Assembly (NCBI RefSeq): GCF_001625565.1
Contig: NZ_AUXS01000032.1
Span: forward strand, 124,001-188,000
DNA from: Pseudoalteromonas luteoviolacea NCIMB 1944
Lineage (GTDB): Bacteria; Pseudomonadota; Gammaproteobacteria; Enterobacterales; Alteromonadaceae
DNA: 64,000 nt
Reading direction: 5' to 3'
Shown: piece by piece, positions 36,934 through 45,328 of the stretch
Layout: every line of letters starts with the position of its first letter
Position numbering within the stretch: position 1 is the stretch's first letter
Translations under genes and position numbers: made by a program
The notes under the pieces: generated by a model
The model's input: only the letters and a program-made list of their open reading frames with translations
Databases searched by the model: none
What the model was told of the DNA's origin: nothing

Positions 36934-37033
36934 ACTTAACAAGCCATAAAAGCAGGAAAATTTACAGCTGGCAGTTTTCACTGCGTTCAACATTTTAGCC
37001 AGCTATAAATACCCTCTTAATGAGGCATTATGA
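36934..37033 (+). other. attC-like recombination site 6
   Basis: The left ACTTAACAAGCCATAAAAGC and right CTCTTAATGAGGCATTATGA are imperfect complements. The inner stem is AGCTGGC / GCCAGCT. The right core ATTATGA deviates from GTTRRRY. Confidence 0.6.
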
Positions 37034-37048
37034 TTAAGGAATATATCT

Positions 37049-37471
37049 GTGATAAAAGTGCTAGTTTTTTTAGTTATATTGACTCTAGCAGGTTGTGGCA
37101 CGCCACAACTTTATAATCCAAATAATATAGACAAGCATGAGTTAGCTACTCTTAAAACCGAAGCAGGCAAGGAGATATTCGTAACGGATAATTATGTTGT
37201 ATGGATTTTATATATCTATGATGTTAATCACTCCGAAATCACGAATAGAAGTTCATTAAGTGCAAAAATAAATGAAATTTCACTACCAAAAGGTGTATAC
37301 CGAATAGCAGCAGAGTGTGTAAAACGTAGATATATTGCTACACCTTCAGCTGTTTTTGCAATAGAAGCTTCGAAAACTTATGAAGTGTTTTGCGATATGA
37401 TACAAGATGAAAATTCCTCAGGAATGGCCGTAGACTCTAAAGTTCAATTAAAAATAAAAGAAGTTAAGTAG
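37049..37471 (+). CDS. Putative lipoprotein, cassette gene
   Basis: This 140-residue protein has a lipoprotein signal peptide: VLVFLVILTLAGCGTPQ has lipobox LAGC, so a mature lipid-anchored cysteine at C16 is expected. The remaining domain is beta-rich (NEISLPKGVYRIAAECVKRR), and the KGVYRI pattern recalls small DUF2846-like envelope domains, an uncertain comparison. It starts with GTG, with AAGGA eight bases upstream, and ends at the first base of the next attC. Confidence 0.65.
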   Translation: MIKVLVFLVILTLAGCGTPQLYNPNNIDKHELATLKTEAGKEIFVTDNYVVWILYIYDVNHSEITNRSSLSAKINEISLPKGVYRIAAECVKRRYIATPSAVFAIEASKTYEVFCDMIQDENSSGMAVDSKVQLKIKEVK

Positions 37472-37560
37472 CCTAACAAACACTTTAGTCAATAAACGTA
37501 AAACAGCGGGCTTGTACTCCTTCGCCGCTAAGTTTAACCTTGCATTATGCGGCGTTATAC
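37471..37560 (+). other. attC recombination site 7
   Basis: R'' GCCTAAC (matches RYYYAAC) then AAACACTTTAG; right side GCATTATGCGGCGTTATAC; inner stem AGCGG / CCGCT. The middle CTCCTTCGCCGCTAAGTTTA is closely related to site 8, as expected for sites of one array. Confidence 0.7.
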
Positions 37561-37576
37561 ATCTAAGGGAACCTGG

Positions 37577-38071
37577 ATGAAAATAAATGAATTTGTGGAA
37601 GTATCATTCAAAAAAGGTGCGACCTTCATTTTTAAAGTTGACTCGAATGAAATAGTGTATAAATGTAGCCCTTTTTCAGGTAAAGAACTTGTCTCTGTTA
37701 ATGGAAACCTGGTTTCTGAAAGCCAGAGCTACAAATTGAAATCTAGCCATCGCTTTGTAGTGGACGGTGTTAAGTATGAGGTTAATTTCGAGAGTAAAGA
37801 CCTGATTAATGGTGACAATGAATGCTCTTTGGTTAAAGAAGGCCAACTTATCAAACTTTATAAGCTAAAATATATAAAACCGCCTAAAAAGCCAATTTAT
37901 TACTGGATCCCTCCATTAGTCTTGGGTGCTCTAGCAGGAGTGGGTATTACTCAAGGAATCCTTCCTATTTGGTTATGCATTGTATTTTCCGTGTTAGCTT
38001 TTGTTATAGTTTTCATTTTTGAACTCATATCAAATATGGAAAATTGGGAATGTGAAGTTGTCGATGTATAA
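37577..38071 (+). CDS. Hypothetical protein with two C-terminal membrane helices, cassette gene
   Basis: This 164-residue protein has a soluble beta-rich N-terminal half (VEVSFKKGATFIFKVDSNEI; HRFVVDGVKYEVNFESKD), followed by a linker KYIKPPKKP and two hydrophobic segments (YYWIPPLVLGALAGVGI; LPIWLCIVFSVLAFVIVFIF). The family is not recognised. The frame is open from 37547, but that part overlaps the attC; ATG 37577 with AAGGGA/GG upstream is the natural start. The TAA stop is part of the left box of attC site 8. Confidence 0.6.
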   Translation: MKINEFVEVSFKKGATFIFKVDSNEIVYKCSPFSGKELVSVNGNLVSESQSYKLKSSHRFVVDGVKYEVNFESKDLINGDNECSLVKEGQLIKLYKLKYIKPPKKPIYYWIPPLVLGALAGVGITQGILPIWLCIVFSVLAFVIVFIFELISNMENWECEVVDV

Positions 38072-38169
38072 CAAAACCTTAAGCTACAAAGAGCGAAACA
38101 TAGCTGGCTTTCACTCCTTCTCCGCTTACTTTAGTCTACTCTCTTTTTCCATTTATTAAGGCGTTAAAC
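38066..38169 (+). other. attC recombination site 8
   Basis: Left GTATAACAAAACCTTAAGC (stop codon inside) is complementary to TTATTAAGGCGTTAAAC. R' GTTAAAC (38163-38169) fits GTTRRRY. The middle CACTCCTTCTCCGCTTACTTTA is shared with site 7. Confidence 0.75.
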
Positions 38170-38315
38170 CTCTCAGATATATCCAAATCGTTTCTTAGTG
38201 TTAAATTCCAATACAATAAAGCTATTGACATAAGGTGCATTGTTTTATCTCATACGCTGAAGGATTAGATACAAGTTTTTTTACATAATTAAATAAAAGT
38301 AAAGGGAAGAAAATT

Positions 38316-39122
38316 ATGAATTCAGTAGTTACCTTAATTAGCTTACATATAATATTAATGACATTTAGTGTTCAAACTCATGCTAAATGTAAAGATATAG
38401 AGAGCGGAGTTTTGGTGAATAGCACGTGTACAGTGGTTGAAACATATAAAAGTACAAAGCTGACTGCATCACCTACACTAGCAATAGTACTTCATGGTGA
38501 CTCCCCATTCTGGAATCCGAGTGTTCAGTACAGAGTGGCTCAGTATTTAGCAGAGAAACAAGAAAATGTAATTTCTATTGGTATGTTAAGGCCAGGCTAT
38601 ACGGATGACTTTAATAAAAAGTCCGATGGTGAAAGAGGTGAAACCGTAGGAGATAATTACGATGATCAGCGTGTTAGTCAAGTAGGAAAGTCGATTAGAG
38701 CTTTAAAAAAACACTATAGTGCAAAAAAAGTTGTGGTAATTGGTCATTCTGGTGGCGCAGCTATTACAGCTAAGCTTAGTGGGGATTTTCCTGATTTAGT
38801 AAATCATGCTGTTGTTATTTCTTGCCCTTGCAACATCAATGCTTGGCGAAAAGATATGCTTAAACGGAATAAATATGAACTATTTAGCGGTGATTTAAAC
38901 ATTTCTTCCCCCGTAGAACTAGCTAAGAAAGTGTCAATAAATACTAAAGTTGATCTCATTGTTGGTAAAGATGATGACATTACCAAGCCTTATCTTACGA
39001 AAGAATACTATGAAGCACTTCAAAAGCATGGCAAAAATGTGTCACTGCACGTTATTAAAGGTGATCACAATATTTTTCAAAATGAGCAAGTGATCTCAAC
39101 GATGCTAGCGGCTATAAAGTAG
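38316..39122 (+). CDS. Exported alpha/beta hydrolase, cassette gene
   Basis: This 268-residue protein has a signal peptide (LISLHIILMTFSVQTHA). The catalytic triad is readable: nucleophile Ser in VVVIGHSGGAAITAKL, Asp in IVGKDDDITKPYL, His in VIKGDHNIFQNE, with oxyanion strand IVLHGDSPFWNP. It is a dienelactone-hydrolase/lipase-like serine hydrolase acting in the periplasm or outside; the substrate is unknown. AAAGGGAAG precedes ATG. It is the last right-pointing cassette gene, and no clear attC follows it. Confidence 0.82.
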   Translation: MNSVVTLISLHIILMTFSVQTHAKCKDIESGVLVNSTCTVVETYKSTKLTASPTLAIVLHGDSPFWNPSVQYRVAQYLAEKQENVISIGMLRPGYTDDFNKKSDGERGETVGDNYDDQRVSQVGKSIRALKKHYSAKKVVVIGHSGGAAITAKLSGDFPDLVNHAVVISCPCNINAWRKDMLKRNKYELFSGDLNISSPVELAKKVSINTKVDLIVGKDDDITKPYLTKEYYEALQKHGKNVSLHVIKGDHNIFQNEQVISTMLAAIK

Positions 39123-39516
39123 CTTTGTGATGTTACAAAAAGTGCATGTAGCTAAAATTAATTTTAGTAGATGATTAAAAGTATACGTACAGATATAAAC
39201 TTAAATCTATTGCCGAGGCATTATATTTCTTGGAACACTAGTTAGTACGTTACGAATAGAATGAAAATTTAAAGTATTAACTCTGAAGTTCTGGGGGAAG
39301 GATATTTTACCGTAATCCTTTAGGTTATTTGTCGCCACCATTTGAATGAATTGATTCAATTTAACGCTCACTCTCCCTTGAATTCAGCATTGAAACTATA
39401 GACTGGGCTAATCACCCAGTCAATATTGAAAAAGCCATATAAGGTCAAACCCTTGGCAATTTATAAAAGTGCCAGCTCTGGATTTATACATAACCGCGCA
39501 CTTTTGAGTAATTCAC
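39123..39516. other. Junction between right- and left-pointing cassettes
   Basis: These 394 bases have no gene. They contain a hairpin GACTGGG-CTAATCA-CCCAGTC (39401-39421). On the minus strand GCGTTAAAT (about 39359-39367) could be the R' end of a left-pointing attC after the beta-helix gene. This is the point where cassette orientation changes. Confidence 0.45.
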
Positions 39517-40590
39517 TTATAGTGGGTGTATACGATGACTGATTGTATTGGTATTCCATGTTTCTGGCGTGCCCCAGCCATACCCAAAGCAATTATCTCT
39601 ATACCCCGACTTGCTAAATACAGTACCTGATGAATACTCTCTTTTAACCGCATATTTCTTAGTTGAATATTGGTCAACTACAGGGTATATACGGGTATTT
39701 CTACATGTAGGGTCTAGGGTTTTATCATGGTTGAAATGGTTTCCGAGTACTTCCATCCCCTTACCCATAACTCTTATGCCATTCACATAATAATCCGTAC
39801 ATTGATTATTTAAGAACTTAATATTCTTGTTATTGACACTTGATTGGTAAAAGCAAGCTCCGCCCATCGGTGAGTACGCTGTTTCAACCCCAGAATTTCT
39901 GAGGCGGAAGGTATTATTAGACAATGTGAGATTATTTACATTTAGCATAGCTAGTACGCCGACCTTTCGGGTCGCACTAAAATACGTGTTGTTAATTAAA
40001 CCTTTATTGATATTGCTAATCGTGATCCCGGACCCTTGTGGTCTGACTCCGTCGCTTTCTTTACGCCCAGCTAACCCAGATTCAATTAAACTGCCGATAA
40101 CAATAGATACTTCATTGAAACCATTTAGGTTGATTAAATCCACACCAGCATTACGCAGAGATACACGATACAAATTAAACTTACCCTCTTTAGCCTCTGC
40201 CCCTGCATTTATTAGATTACCTTGATTACCTGAGGCACCAACAATCTCAACGTTCTCAATAGAGACGTTTTTCATCCCTCTAAAATCCCAGCCACGACTT
40301 GAAGCATTTATTCTGACTTGATGCATACCATCTCCAGTAATTTTAAAACCTTCATAAATCACTTGCCCACTGAAATTCCAACGATAGAACCCAATATCGT
40401 TATATACCCCTTTTGTGAAGTGTACCGTGCCATTTGGTCCAGCCTGATTAACCGCTCTGATAAAGGCTGCCTGACATTGGTTATTGACATCGGTAGCGAC
40501 ACTACATGAAGGATCCATATTAACTGTCGCAGCCAAGGCTGGTTTAATTAGCATTAAGCTCAAAGAGCCAAGTATTAATGGTTTATACAT
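39517..40590 (-). CDS. Secreted right-handed parallel beta-helix protein
   Basis: This 357-residue protein has a signal peptide (ILGSLSLMLIKPALA). The body consists of repeating short strands typical of pectate-lyase-like beta-helices (MKNVSIENVEIVGASGNQG; FNEVSIVIGSLIESGLAG; SGITISNINKGLINNTYF; VNNLTLSNNTFRLRNSGVE; NKNIKFLNNQCTDYYVNG). Two to three cysteine pairs may brace it. Such proteins bind or cleave polysaccharides or act as adhesins; no catalytic pattern is recognised. It points left, in line with the two attC sites at 41.0 and 42.9 kb, so it is probably a cassette gene in the inverted part. Confidence 0.7.
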   Translation of the reverse strand: MYKPLILGSLSLMLIKPALAATVNMDPSCSVATDVNNQCQAAFIRAVNQAGPNGTVHFTKGVYNDIGFYRWNFSGQVIYEGFKITGDGMHQVRINASSRGWDFRGMKNVSIENVEIVGASGNQGNLINAGAEAKEGKFNLYRVSLRNAGVDLINLNGFNEVSIVIGSLIESGLAGRKESDGVRPQGSGITISNINKGLINNTYFSATRKVGVLAMLNVNNLTLSNNTFRLRNSGVETAYSPMGGACFYQSSVNNKNIKFLNNQCTDYYVNGIRVMGKGMEVLGNHFNHDKTLDPTCRNTRIYPVVDQYSTKKYAVKREYSSGTVFSKSGYRDNCFGYGWGTPETWNTNTISHRIHPL

Positions 40591-40940
40591 AAAATCATTC
40601 CTTTTTTATTGTTGCAATAACCAATGTAAAACAAAACATCGAGACTGCAAAGCTAAAATCGGTCAATTAACAACCATAAAGCACTAATTATTATAATGAC
40701 CTCTGATGTAAGAAAATGAGAGAAAATAAGAGAGGGAGAAGTGAGATAGACACAAAGGGTTATATACTGTTATTACTCGCTTGCAGGCTACCATTATCCT
40801 CTATTGGTTCGCCCTGTATGCTCAGCACGCAAATAGACGACGAAGCGATTATGTTATAACAGGGAAACAGATGCACTGCGCTATACGCGAATATGTGCAC
40901 TTGATAAATCGGCTTGGGAGCCCTCTATTATGAGGAGATC
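40591..40940. other. Leader region of the beta-helix gene
   Basis: These 350 bases lie between attC site B and the beta-helix start. No gene on either strand looks real. The stretch is AT-rich near 40600-40750 and presumably carries the promoter of the leftward gene. Confidence 0.4.
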
Positions 40941-41044
40941 CCTTAACTCCCCGCTAGTAGGCAATAAAATCAGCTGGTTATACTTTAGAGAGTCGAGCTA
41001 TCAACCAACTGGTTTATGCCCTTTTCTTCAACGGCTTGTTATAT
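40941..41044 (-). other. attC-like site B (left-pointing)
   Basis: On the minus strand it starts ATATAACAAGCCGTTGAAG, with the TAA stop of the preceding gene inside the box, and ends ACTAGCGGGGAGTTAAGG. The left box has the same TAACAA form as the right-pointing sites, which fixes its orientation. Confidence 0.6.
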
Positions 41045-41446
41045 GCCGCTTAACCATGAAGTATATTCGATATTATCAAAAGCTGAATTTGGTTCGTATT
41101 CTTCTCCCCTATACACCCAACTTGAACCGCTCCAATTTCCATCTTTATACCAGCTAACAATCTGAATTTTATTAGTGATTAAATTATCAATGAATTGCAG
41201 CACATCTCGCCACTCTTCTTCTATATTTTCAAACCCTAGTCCATCCCAATGGCAATGATATTTTCCAAAACCGATAATAACTTCTTCTTCATCGGTATCA
41301 ATAGTAAGTTCCAGTTCGGGATAATCAGGACTAGCAATCTCTAACTCAAAATATCCATTCACTTCTCGAGCTAAACCTTGCCAATTAGGATAAGTTGATT
41401 CAAGTAAGTGTAAGAAGTTTCGGCTAAATTTATTCATCATGGGCAC
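41039..41446 (-). CDS. Small acidic protein, second gene of a two-gene cassette
   Basis: This 135-residue protein is rich in Asp/Glu (ELEIASPDYPELELTIDTDE; EEWRDVLQFIDNLITN) and has an aromatic C-terminal half (IVSWYKDGNWSGSSWVYRG). The pattern H-C-H-W plus a late GS-S motif resembles a family of small acidic proteins of unknown function frequent in integron cassettes and toxin-immunity loci (memory-based). GTG at 41446 has GGAGG seven bases upstream. It starts 11 bases after the stop of the 436-residue gene, so they are co-transcribed. Its acidity and position suggest an antitoxin or immunity partner; this is inference. Confidence 0.6.
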   Translation of the reverse strand: MPMMNKFSRNFLHLLESTYPNWQGLAREVNGYFELEIASPDYPELELTIDTDEEEVIIGFGKYHCHWDGLGFENIEEEWRDVLQFIDNLITNKIQIVSWYKDGNWSGSSWVYRGEEYEPNSAFDNIEYTSWLSGI

Positions 41447-41457
41447 TGAACGCCTCC

Positions 41458-42768
41458 CTAAGCGGTGAGTAATTTTCTAAGTATTGAATATTCCTGCTTA
41501 ATAAGCTTGTGAACACTTTTTCTTGTTGGCTTACCTCTTGCCATTCTTTCCGACTTTATTGGTTCACTGTAAAGATACTCTAACTTTTTGTCACATCCAT
41601 GGTGCCTAAAATACTCCATTGTATTAATCTTCGGAATTGGAAGAAGTGTACTTTCTGATTTACTGTATACCGCACCTTTTACTGGGTATAAAGACAACAG
41701 ATTCCTCAACTTTTTATCGAAAGAAATAAACATAGGTATAAAATAACGACCCTCTCCAATACCATTCATAGCTACAATTAATTTTTCCATAAATCTAGGA
41801 GAAGCCATATCCCAAGCTATATTATCCAACTGTTTTAAAAGCCTAATAGTTCCTCTTCCTTTTTGAATTTTATGAAAGATTTCAACATTTTTTCTGTCTA
41901 GAAAGTACTTATGAGCTACTATAGATTCCCTGTCAAAATATGCTCCAACCACCTCATGAATATAGTCAAAATACTCAATCATTTTGTTCTTAGCATTTCT
42001 GTTAGAAGACAACTGTATTCGAACCATACCTATCAGCTGAAGTAAGATAAGCCTTTGGATAATTAAAAACTCAACTAAGTGTTCTTTACCAGCTTTTGAC
42101 ATATAAAAGTCATAACTGAAGTCTATTGCTCTTTTAGCGGCTTCCCGGTAAGAAAAAACGGGTTTAGGATTACAGTTTTTTTTATATTCTTTACAATCAA
42201 TGCTACTAAACAATTGTAAGCTTATTAGGTTATTCCGAAAATCCTTGTTCAAGGACTTCCAGAAACTCATCTTTGACATACCTCCACTTTCGACTAAGTG
42301 AAGTAAATCTTTTACATTCTCAACCATGTAAAATAATGAATCGAAATTTAAATCATCATTCAGAATTTCATCTACAAGCGTAATTATTTTAGGCTGTAAT
42401 TTTCCTAATGGTTCGCCTCTAACCAGTCTGTTAATATAACTAGCAATATTGGTATCGAACATAAGAGTGTAGTCTATACCAAATTTGATTTCTTTCGAAT
42501 CAAACATGTCAGACAGTAGTTCATCTTCAAGAAAATATATATGGTGCGTTTCGAAATAGGGCACCAAGTATTCGATAGGTGATTTTGTATATTTCTTAAT
42601 ACTTAATGGTAGCGCACTCCTTTTATATGATTCCAAACACACAAACCCGACCAAATCAGAGTGACGACCTTGTAGCGAAGTCCACGCTAATACTGCATCA
42701 CTAGGACTTTCAGCTATCGACAATCTGGATAAACATTCTTGTACACTACTTTGTCTTAAATCTTCCAT
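41458..42768 (-). CDS. Unknown 436-residue protein with PIN-like acidic motifs, cassette gene
   Basis: I do not recognise a named family. Residues ~100-125 read FGIDYTLMFDTNIASYINRL, with a hydrophobic strand ending in D-T-N as in PIN-like nucleases. Towards the end LLKQLDNIAWDMASPRFMEK and FIPMFISFDKKLRNLLSLYP supply further acidic positions (W-D-M, F-D-K) in the order expected for that fold. Between them lies a long helical region (EHLVEFLIIQRLILLQLIGM). An RNA-cleaving effector with a small acidic partner downstream is a reasonable hypothesis. The frame extends to 42834, but that part is attC sequence; ATG 42768 is taken, without a strong ribosome site. Confidence 0.55.
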   Translation of the reverse strand: MEDLRQSSVQECLSRLSIAESPSDAVLAWTSLQGRHSDLVGFVCLESYKRSALPLSIKKYTKSPIEYLVPYFETHHIYFLEDELLSDMFDSKEIKFGIDYTLMFDTNIASYINRLVRGEPLGKLQPKIITLVDEILNDDLNFDSLFYMVENVKDLLHLVESGGMSKMSFWKSLNKDFRNNLISLQLFSSIDCKEYKKNCNPKPVFSYREAAKRAIDFSYDFYMSKAGKEHLVEFLIIQRLILLQLIGMVRIQLSSNRNAKNKMIEYFDYIHEVVGAYFDRESIVAHKYFLDRKNVEIFHKIQKGRGTIRLLKQLDNIAWDMASPRFMEKLIVAMNGIGEGRYFIPMFISFDKKLRNLLSLYPVKGAVYSKSESTLLPIPKINTMEYFRHHGCDKKLEYLYSEPIKSERMARGKPTRKSVHKLIKQEYSILRKLLTA

Positions 42769-42807
42769 ATTTCTAAAACCAACCCCGATACCGGTGCTTC
42801 TCTTAAG

Positions 42808-42888
42808 CCCTAACGCCTTAATAACTGTAACCAACGGAATGTACGTGCGTCCAGCACCGAAGGCGCGAAGTTAATTGACTTGTTAGGC
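42808..42888 (-). other. attC site A (left-pointing)
   Basis: On the minus strand: GCCTAAC (R'', RYYYAAC), AAGTCAATTAACT, an 18-40-base centre with GCGCCTTCGGTGC, AGTTATTAAGGC, GTTAGGG (R'). Left and right arms are complementary with an extra base on the left, the asymmetry that sets attC orientation. It is the clearest site of the array. Confidence 0.8.
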
Positions 42889-42891
42889 ACG

Positions 42892-43065
42892 TCAGCTAAT
42901 TGTGCCTATCCAAACACCTGCTAGTAAAGATAAAGTACTAAATGCCCATTTTTGGGTTTCATCATTGTATTTCTGCGACAAAACCACGAACAAAGCTACC
43001 AAACCAAAAACTATCGAAAACCCAAGTTTGATCCATAATTTTGTCTCTTCAGCTATCTTGACGAG
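42892..43065 (-). pseudogene. 3' end of a truncated cassette gene (small membrane protein)
   Basis: This minus-strand frame of about 58 codons lacks a start codon. It reads VKIAEETKLWIKLGFSIVFG and continues through a hydrophobic stretch and STLSLLAGVWIGTIS to a TGA three bases before attC site A. Two membrane helices are likely. The abutting attC shows it was a cassette gene whose 5' part has been lost, marking the outer edge of the left-pointing array. Confidence 0.5.
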
Positions 43066-43203
43066 CTATACAAGACATATTTTTATATTACCAACCACTT
43101 AGATATGCCTGTCCGTAAGAGTCCTTCGTTATAGTACCCACCCCATATTTGAAAAACGTTAGCACCTCGGGGACCTCGTAATTTGCGCCCCCTACACTAC
43201 TCA

Positions 43204-45225
43204 CTACTTCAATTTAACGAGTGTTTTATTCCGCTTAGGTTCAGTCAGAAATAACAGCTGGGAATAATCATGGTTTGCATTGATCAACATTTTCTGTTCT
43301 TTATTGCCAAGCGGGAATTCTCTAGTATCGCCGGACAATAGGTTGTGCTCCAAGAGCGTATATTCATTTTCTTTTTCTACTGTCACAAACAATGTATTTT
43401 CTTTTGCTGTCACCCCAATTATGCCTTTATTTTGAGACTCCCAAACAGTCTCTACTTGGTTGCGCTCAGATAACTTAAAAACGCCTGACTCATTTGAAAA
43501 ATACACGGTATCTTTGTCATCAAGACTCATCGAGTAGCATGAAAGGCGCGCACCAGACGCTTGATATGCACTAAGCTCGCCGGTATCTAGTTCAAACTTT
43601 GCAACATGAAAACCGTTACCATTTTGAGCACGATAAGAAACCAGTAACGCATCTTCATTCCTGAATGCCTCTCGAAGATAGAATGAGTGATAGGTGTGAG
43701 GAGTTTCGCTTACAACACCAGAGCTAATATCAATACGAAAAATCGCATTTTTGCTGGCAGTGAACACCTCTTTGCCATCTTTAGACCATGCAATTCCAAA
43801 TAACTCATGATTGCTCGGGTTATCAAACAATAATCGAGCCTGACCACTCTCATATATAAATAATTGTTTTAGCCCAAAACGATGAGATTCGAACACAAAT
43901 TTAGATGAATCTGGTGAAAATACAGGTAAGTAGTCGACAGAAGATGAATCGATGATGGGCACTAGCTCATTGGGGTTGTCTCGCGTGCTGTTGAGTATAT
44001 CCACGTCTACATTTACCAGCTCCATGTATATTTCACTACCATCAGCAGAATAAACAGCATCTCGAACTATTTTGTAGTTTTTAAACTCAATAGGTTTTGT
44101 ATCCCCAGCCAAATTTACTGATAGTAGTTTGTCGCGATTACTCAACAAAATGCTTTTGCCATCTGGATGCCAACTTAGCCCACTCAACCCGTTCTCAATT
44201 GTTACTAGCGTCTGAATGTCATTTTTTACCAGATCAAGCAAATCGATTCTGTACATATTCTGCCCAGCTTCAAACCCAAGAGCCACATGTGTTCGATTAG
44301 GTGATAGCGCCTGCATCAGCAGCCAATCTTGTCCTACAGACTGATTTAGGATTTCTTTTTCTCCACTGATCAAATTAACTGTAACAAGTTGCGTATCACT
44401 ATTTTCTCTGCGCTTCTCAGTAAAGTAAACGACATGATCGTTGGCCCAATCCAGCTTGTGACTTGAGATCATAAAATCTGATGTCGTATAAATTGTTTTA
44501 TGTTCAGGGTTTACGGTTGAGTCTAGGTTGATAATAACCAAAGAGGACGTTTTTTCATCTCGTTTAGCAAATACGAGACCTTTACTGTCTGGTCGCCAAC
44601 CCAAACTAGTGTAGTCTGCTGGTGACTTGGTCAAACGCTTTTCAATACCTGTCTGTAGCTGCTTAACCCAAATATGTTTACCACCTTCTTGCTCGCGCAA
44701 AAAGGCAATATGCTCTGCATTTGGTGCAACAACAAATGAAAACTCATTATGTTCACCTGTGCTGATCGGTAATAAAGTCAAAAATTCGGTTTTGTTGGTT
44801 GGTTGCTTCTGCATAAAGAGATAAATTGAGGCCAAAAGCAAAGCCACAATTACGGCGCTTCCTATGATAAGCAGCTGCTTTTTGGACTCGACTTTAGGCA
44901 GCTCTAAACTGTACCCTCGTTTAGAGTGTGTAATGATTAACGATGGGTTTTTCGCATCATCCCCAAATGCCTTTCTGAGAATTGCAATGCATCTTTGTAC
45001 TGAGCTTGGGTTAAATATTGCCTGTGGCCAGACCGCGTAAAATATGTCCTCTTGACTTACAACGTTGCCTTGGTGTGTATGTAAGTACACAAGTACATCC
45101 ATCACTTTTGGCTCGATGGTTTGAACCGAGTCAAACTCCCTGATCTGGCAGCGCTTTACATCAACATGAAAACTCCCTATCTCAAACTTCGACACATACA
45201 ACTCCAAAATAAGCTTATTATTCAT
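43204..45225 (-). CDS. ToxR/CadC-like membrane regulator with periplasmic propeller
   Basis: This protein has 673 residues. Residues ~12-108 form an OmpR/PhoB-type winged helix (PKVMDVLVYLHTHQGNVVSQ; SSVQRCIAILRKAFGDDAKN; ITHSKRGYSLEL). A single membrane helix follows (LLIIGSAVIVALLLASIYLF), then about 530 periplasmic residues of WD40/TolB-like repeats (GWRPDSKGLVFAKRDE; LSWHPDGKSILLSNRDKLLS; PVFSPDSSKFVFESHRFG; IAWSKDGKEVFTASKNAIF). It should sense an extracytoplasmic signal and regulate genes directly from the membrane. It is divergent from the spermidine-synthase-like gene across 103 bases, a likely target. Confidence 0.9.
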   Translation of the reverse strand: MNNKLILELYVSKFEIGSFHVDVKRCQIREFDSVQTIEPKVMDVLVYLHTHQGNVVSQEDIFYAVWPQAIFNPSSVQRCIAILRKAFGDDAKNPSLIITHSKRGYSLELPKVESKKQLLIIGSAVIVALLLASIYLFMQKQPTNKTEFLTLLPISTGEHNEFSFVVAPNAEHIAFLREQEGGKHIWVKQLQTGIEKRLTKSPADYTSLGWRPDSKGLVFAKRDEKTSSLVIINLDSTVNPEHKTIYTTSDFMISSHKLDWANDHVVYFTEKRRENSDTQLVTVNLISGEKEILNQSVGQDWLLMQALSPNRTHVALGFEAGQNMYRIDLLDLVKNDIQTLVTIENGLSGLSWHPDGKSILLSNRDKLLSVNLAGDTKPIEFKNYKIVRDAVYSADGSEIYMELVNVDVDILNSTRDNPNELVPIIDSSSVDYLPVFSPDSSKFVFESHRFGLKQLFIYESGQARLLFDNPSNHELFGIAWSKDGKEVFTASKNAIFRIDISSGVVSETPHTYHSFYLREAFRNEDALLVSYRAQNGNGFHVAKFELDTGELSAYQASGARLSCYSMSLDDKDTVYFSNESGVFKLSERNQVETVWESQNKGIIGVTAKENTLFVTVEKENEYTLLEHNLLSGDTREFPLGNKEQKMLINANHDYSQLLFLTEPKRNKTLVKLK

Positions 45226-45328
45226 ATATTAAGCTTTTCTTAAGACAAACTCTAGGGATATTACATTGCTACTGACTCTAGGAACTTAGCAAGCTGTCGA
45301 GTAACTTTAACGATATTCACAATAAACT

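Larger units (their letters stand above)
33404..43065. mobile_element. Cluster of integron-type gene cassettes without an integrase (CALIN-like)
   Basis: About a dozen short genes, mostly single and unrelated, alternate with 80-125-base elements of attC character. These have an outer R''/R' pair close to RYYYAAC...GTTRRRY, a left side reading TAACAA, and inner inverted repeats. Several stop codons fall inside the left box. Sites point right between 33.4 and 38.2 kb and left at 41.0 and 42.9 kb, as do the genes. Two cassette genes are truncated and one 131-bp unit is duplicated. No tyrosine integrase with the IntI patch and no attI were seen in the window. Site limits are by eye; the array as a whole is more certain than any one site. 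Confidence 0.75.

Noticed and set aside
40860..40940. Possible further attC (GTTATAACAGGG) upstream of site B
   Set aside because: Only one arm is attC-like and no complementary partner could be found.
33404..43065. CRISPR array
   Set aside because: The repeated elements are long, few and flank genes; there are no short regular repeats with unique spacers anywhere in the window.
42902..43102. 66-codon plus-strand frame at the array edge
   Set aside because: Antisense to the truncated cassette gene, whose minus-strand reading ends at an attC and is more convincing.
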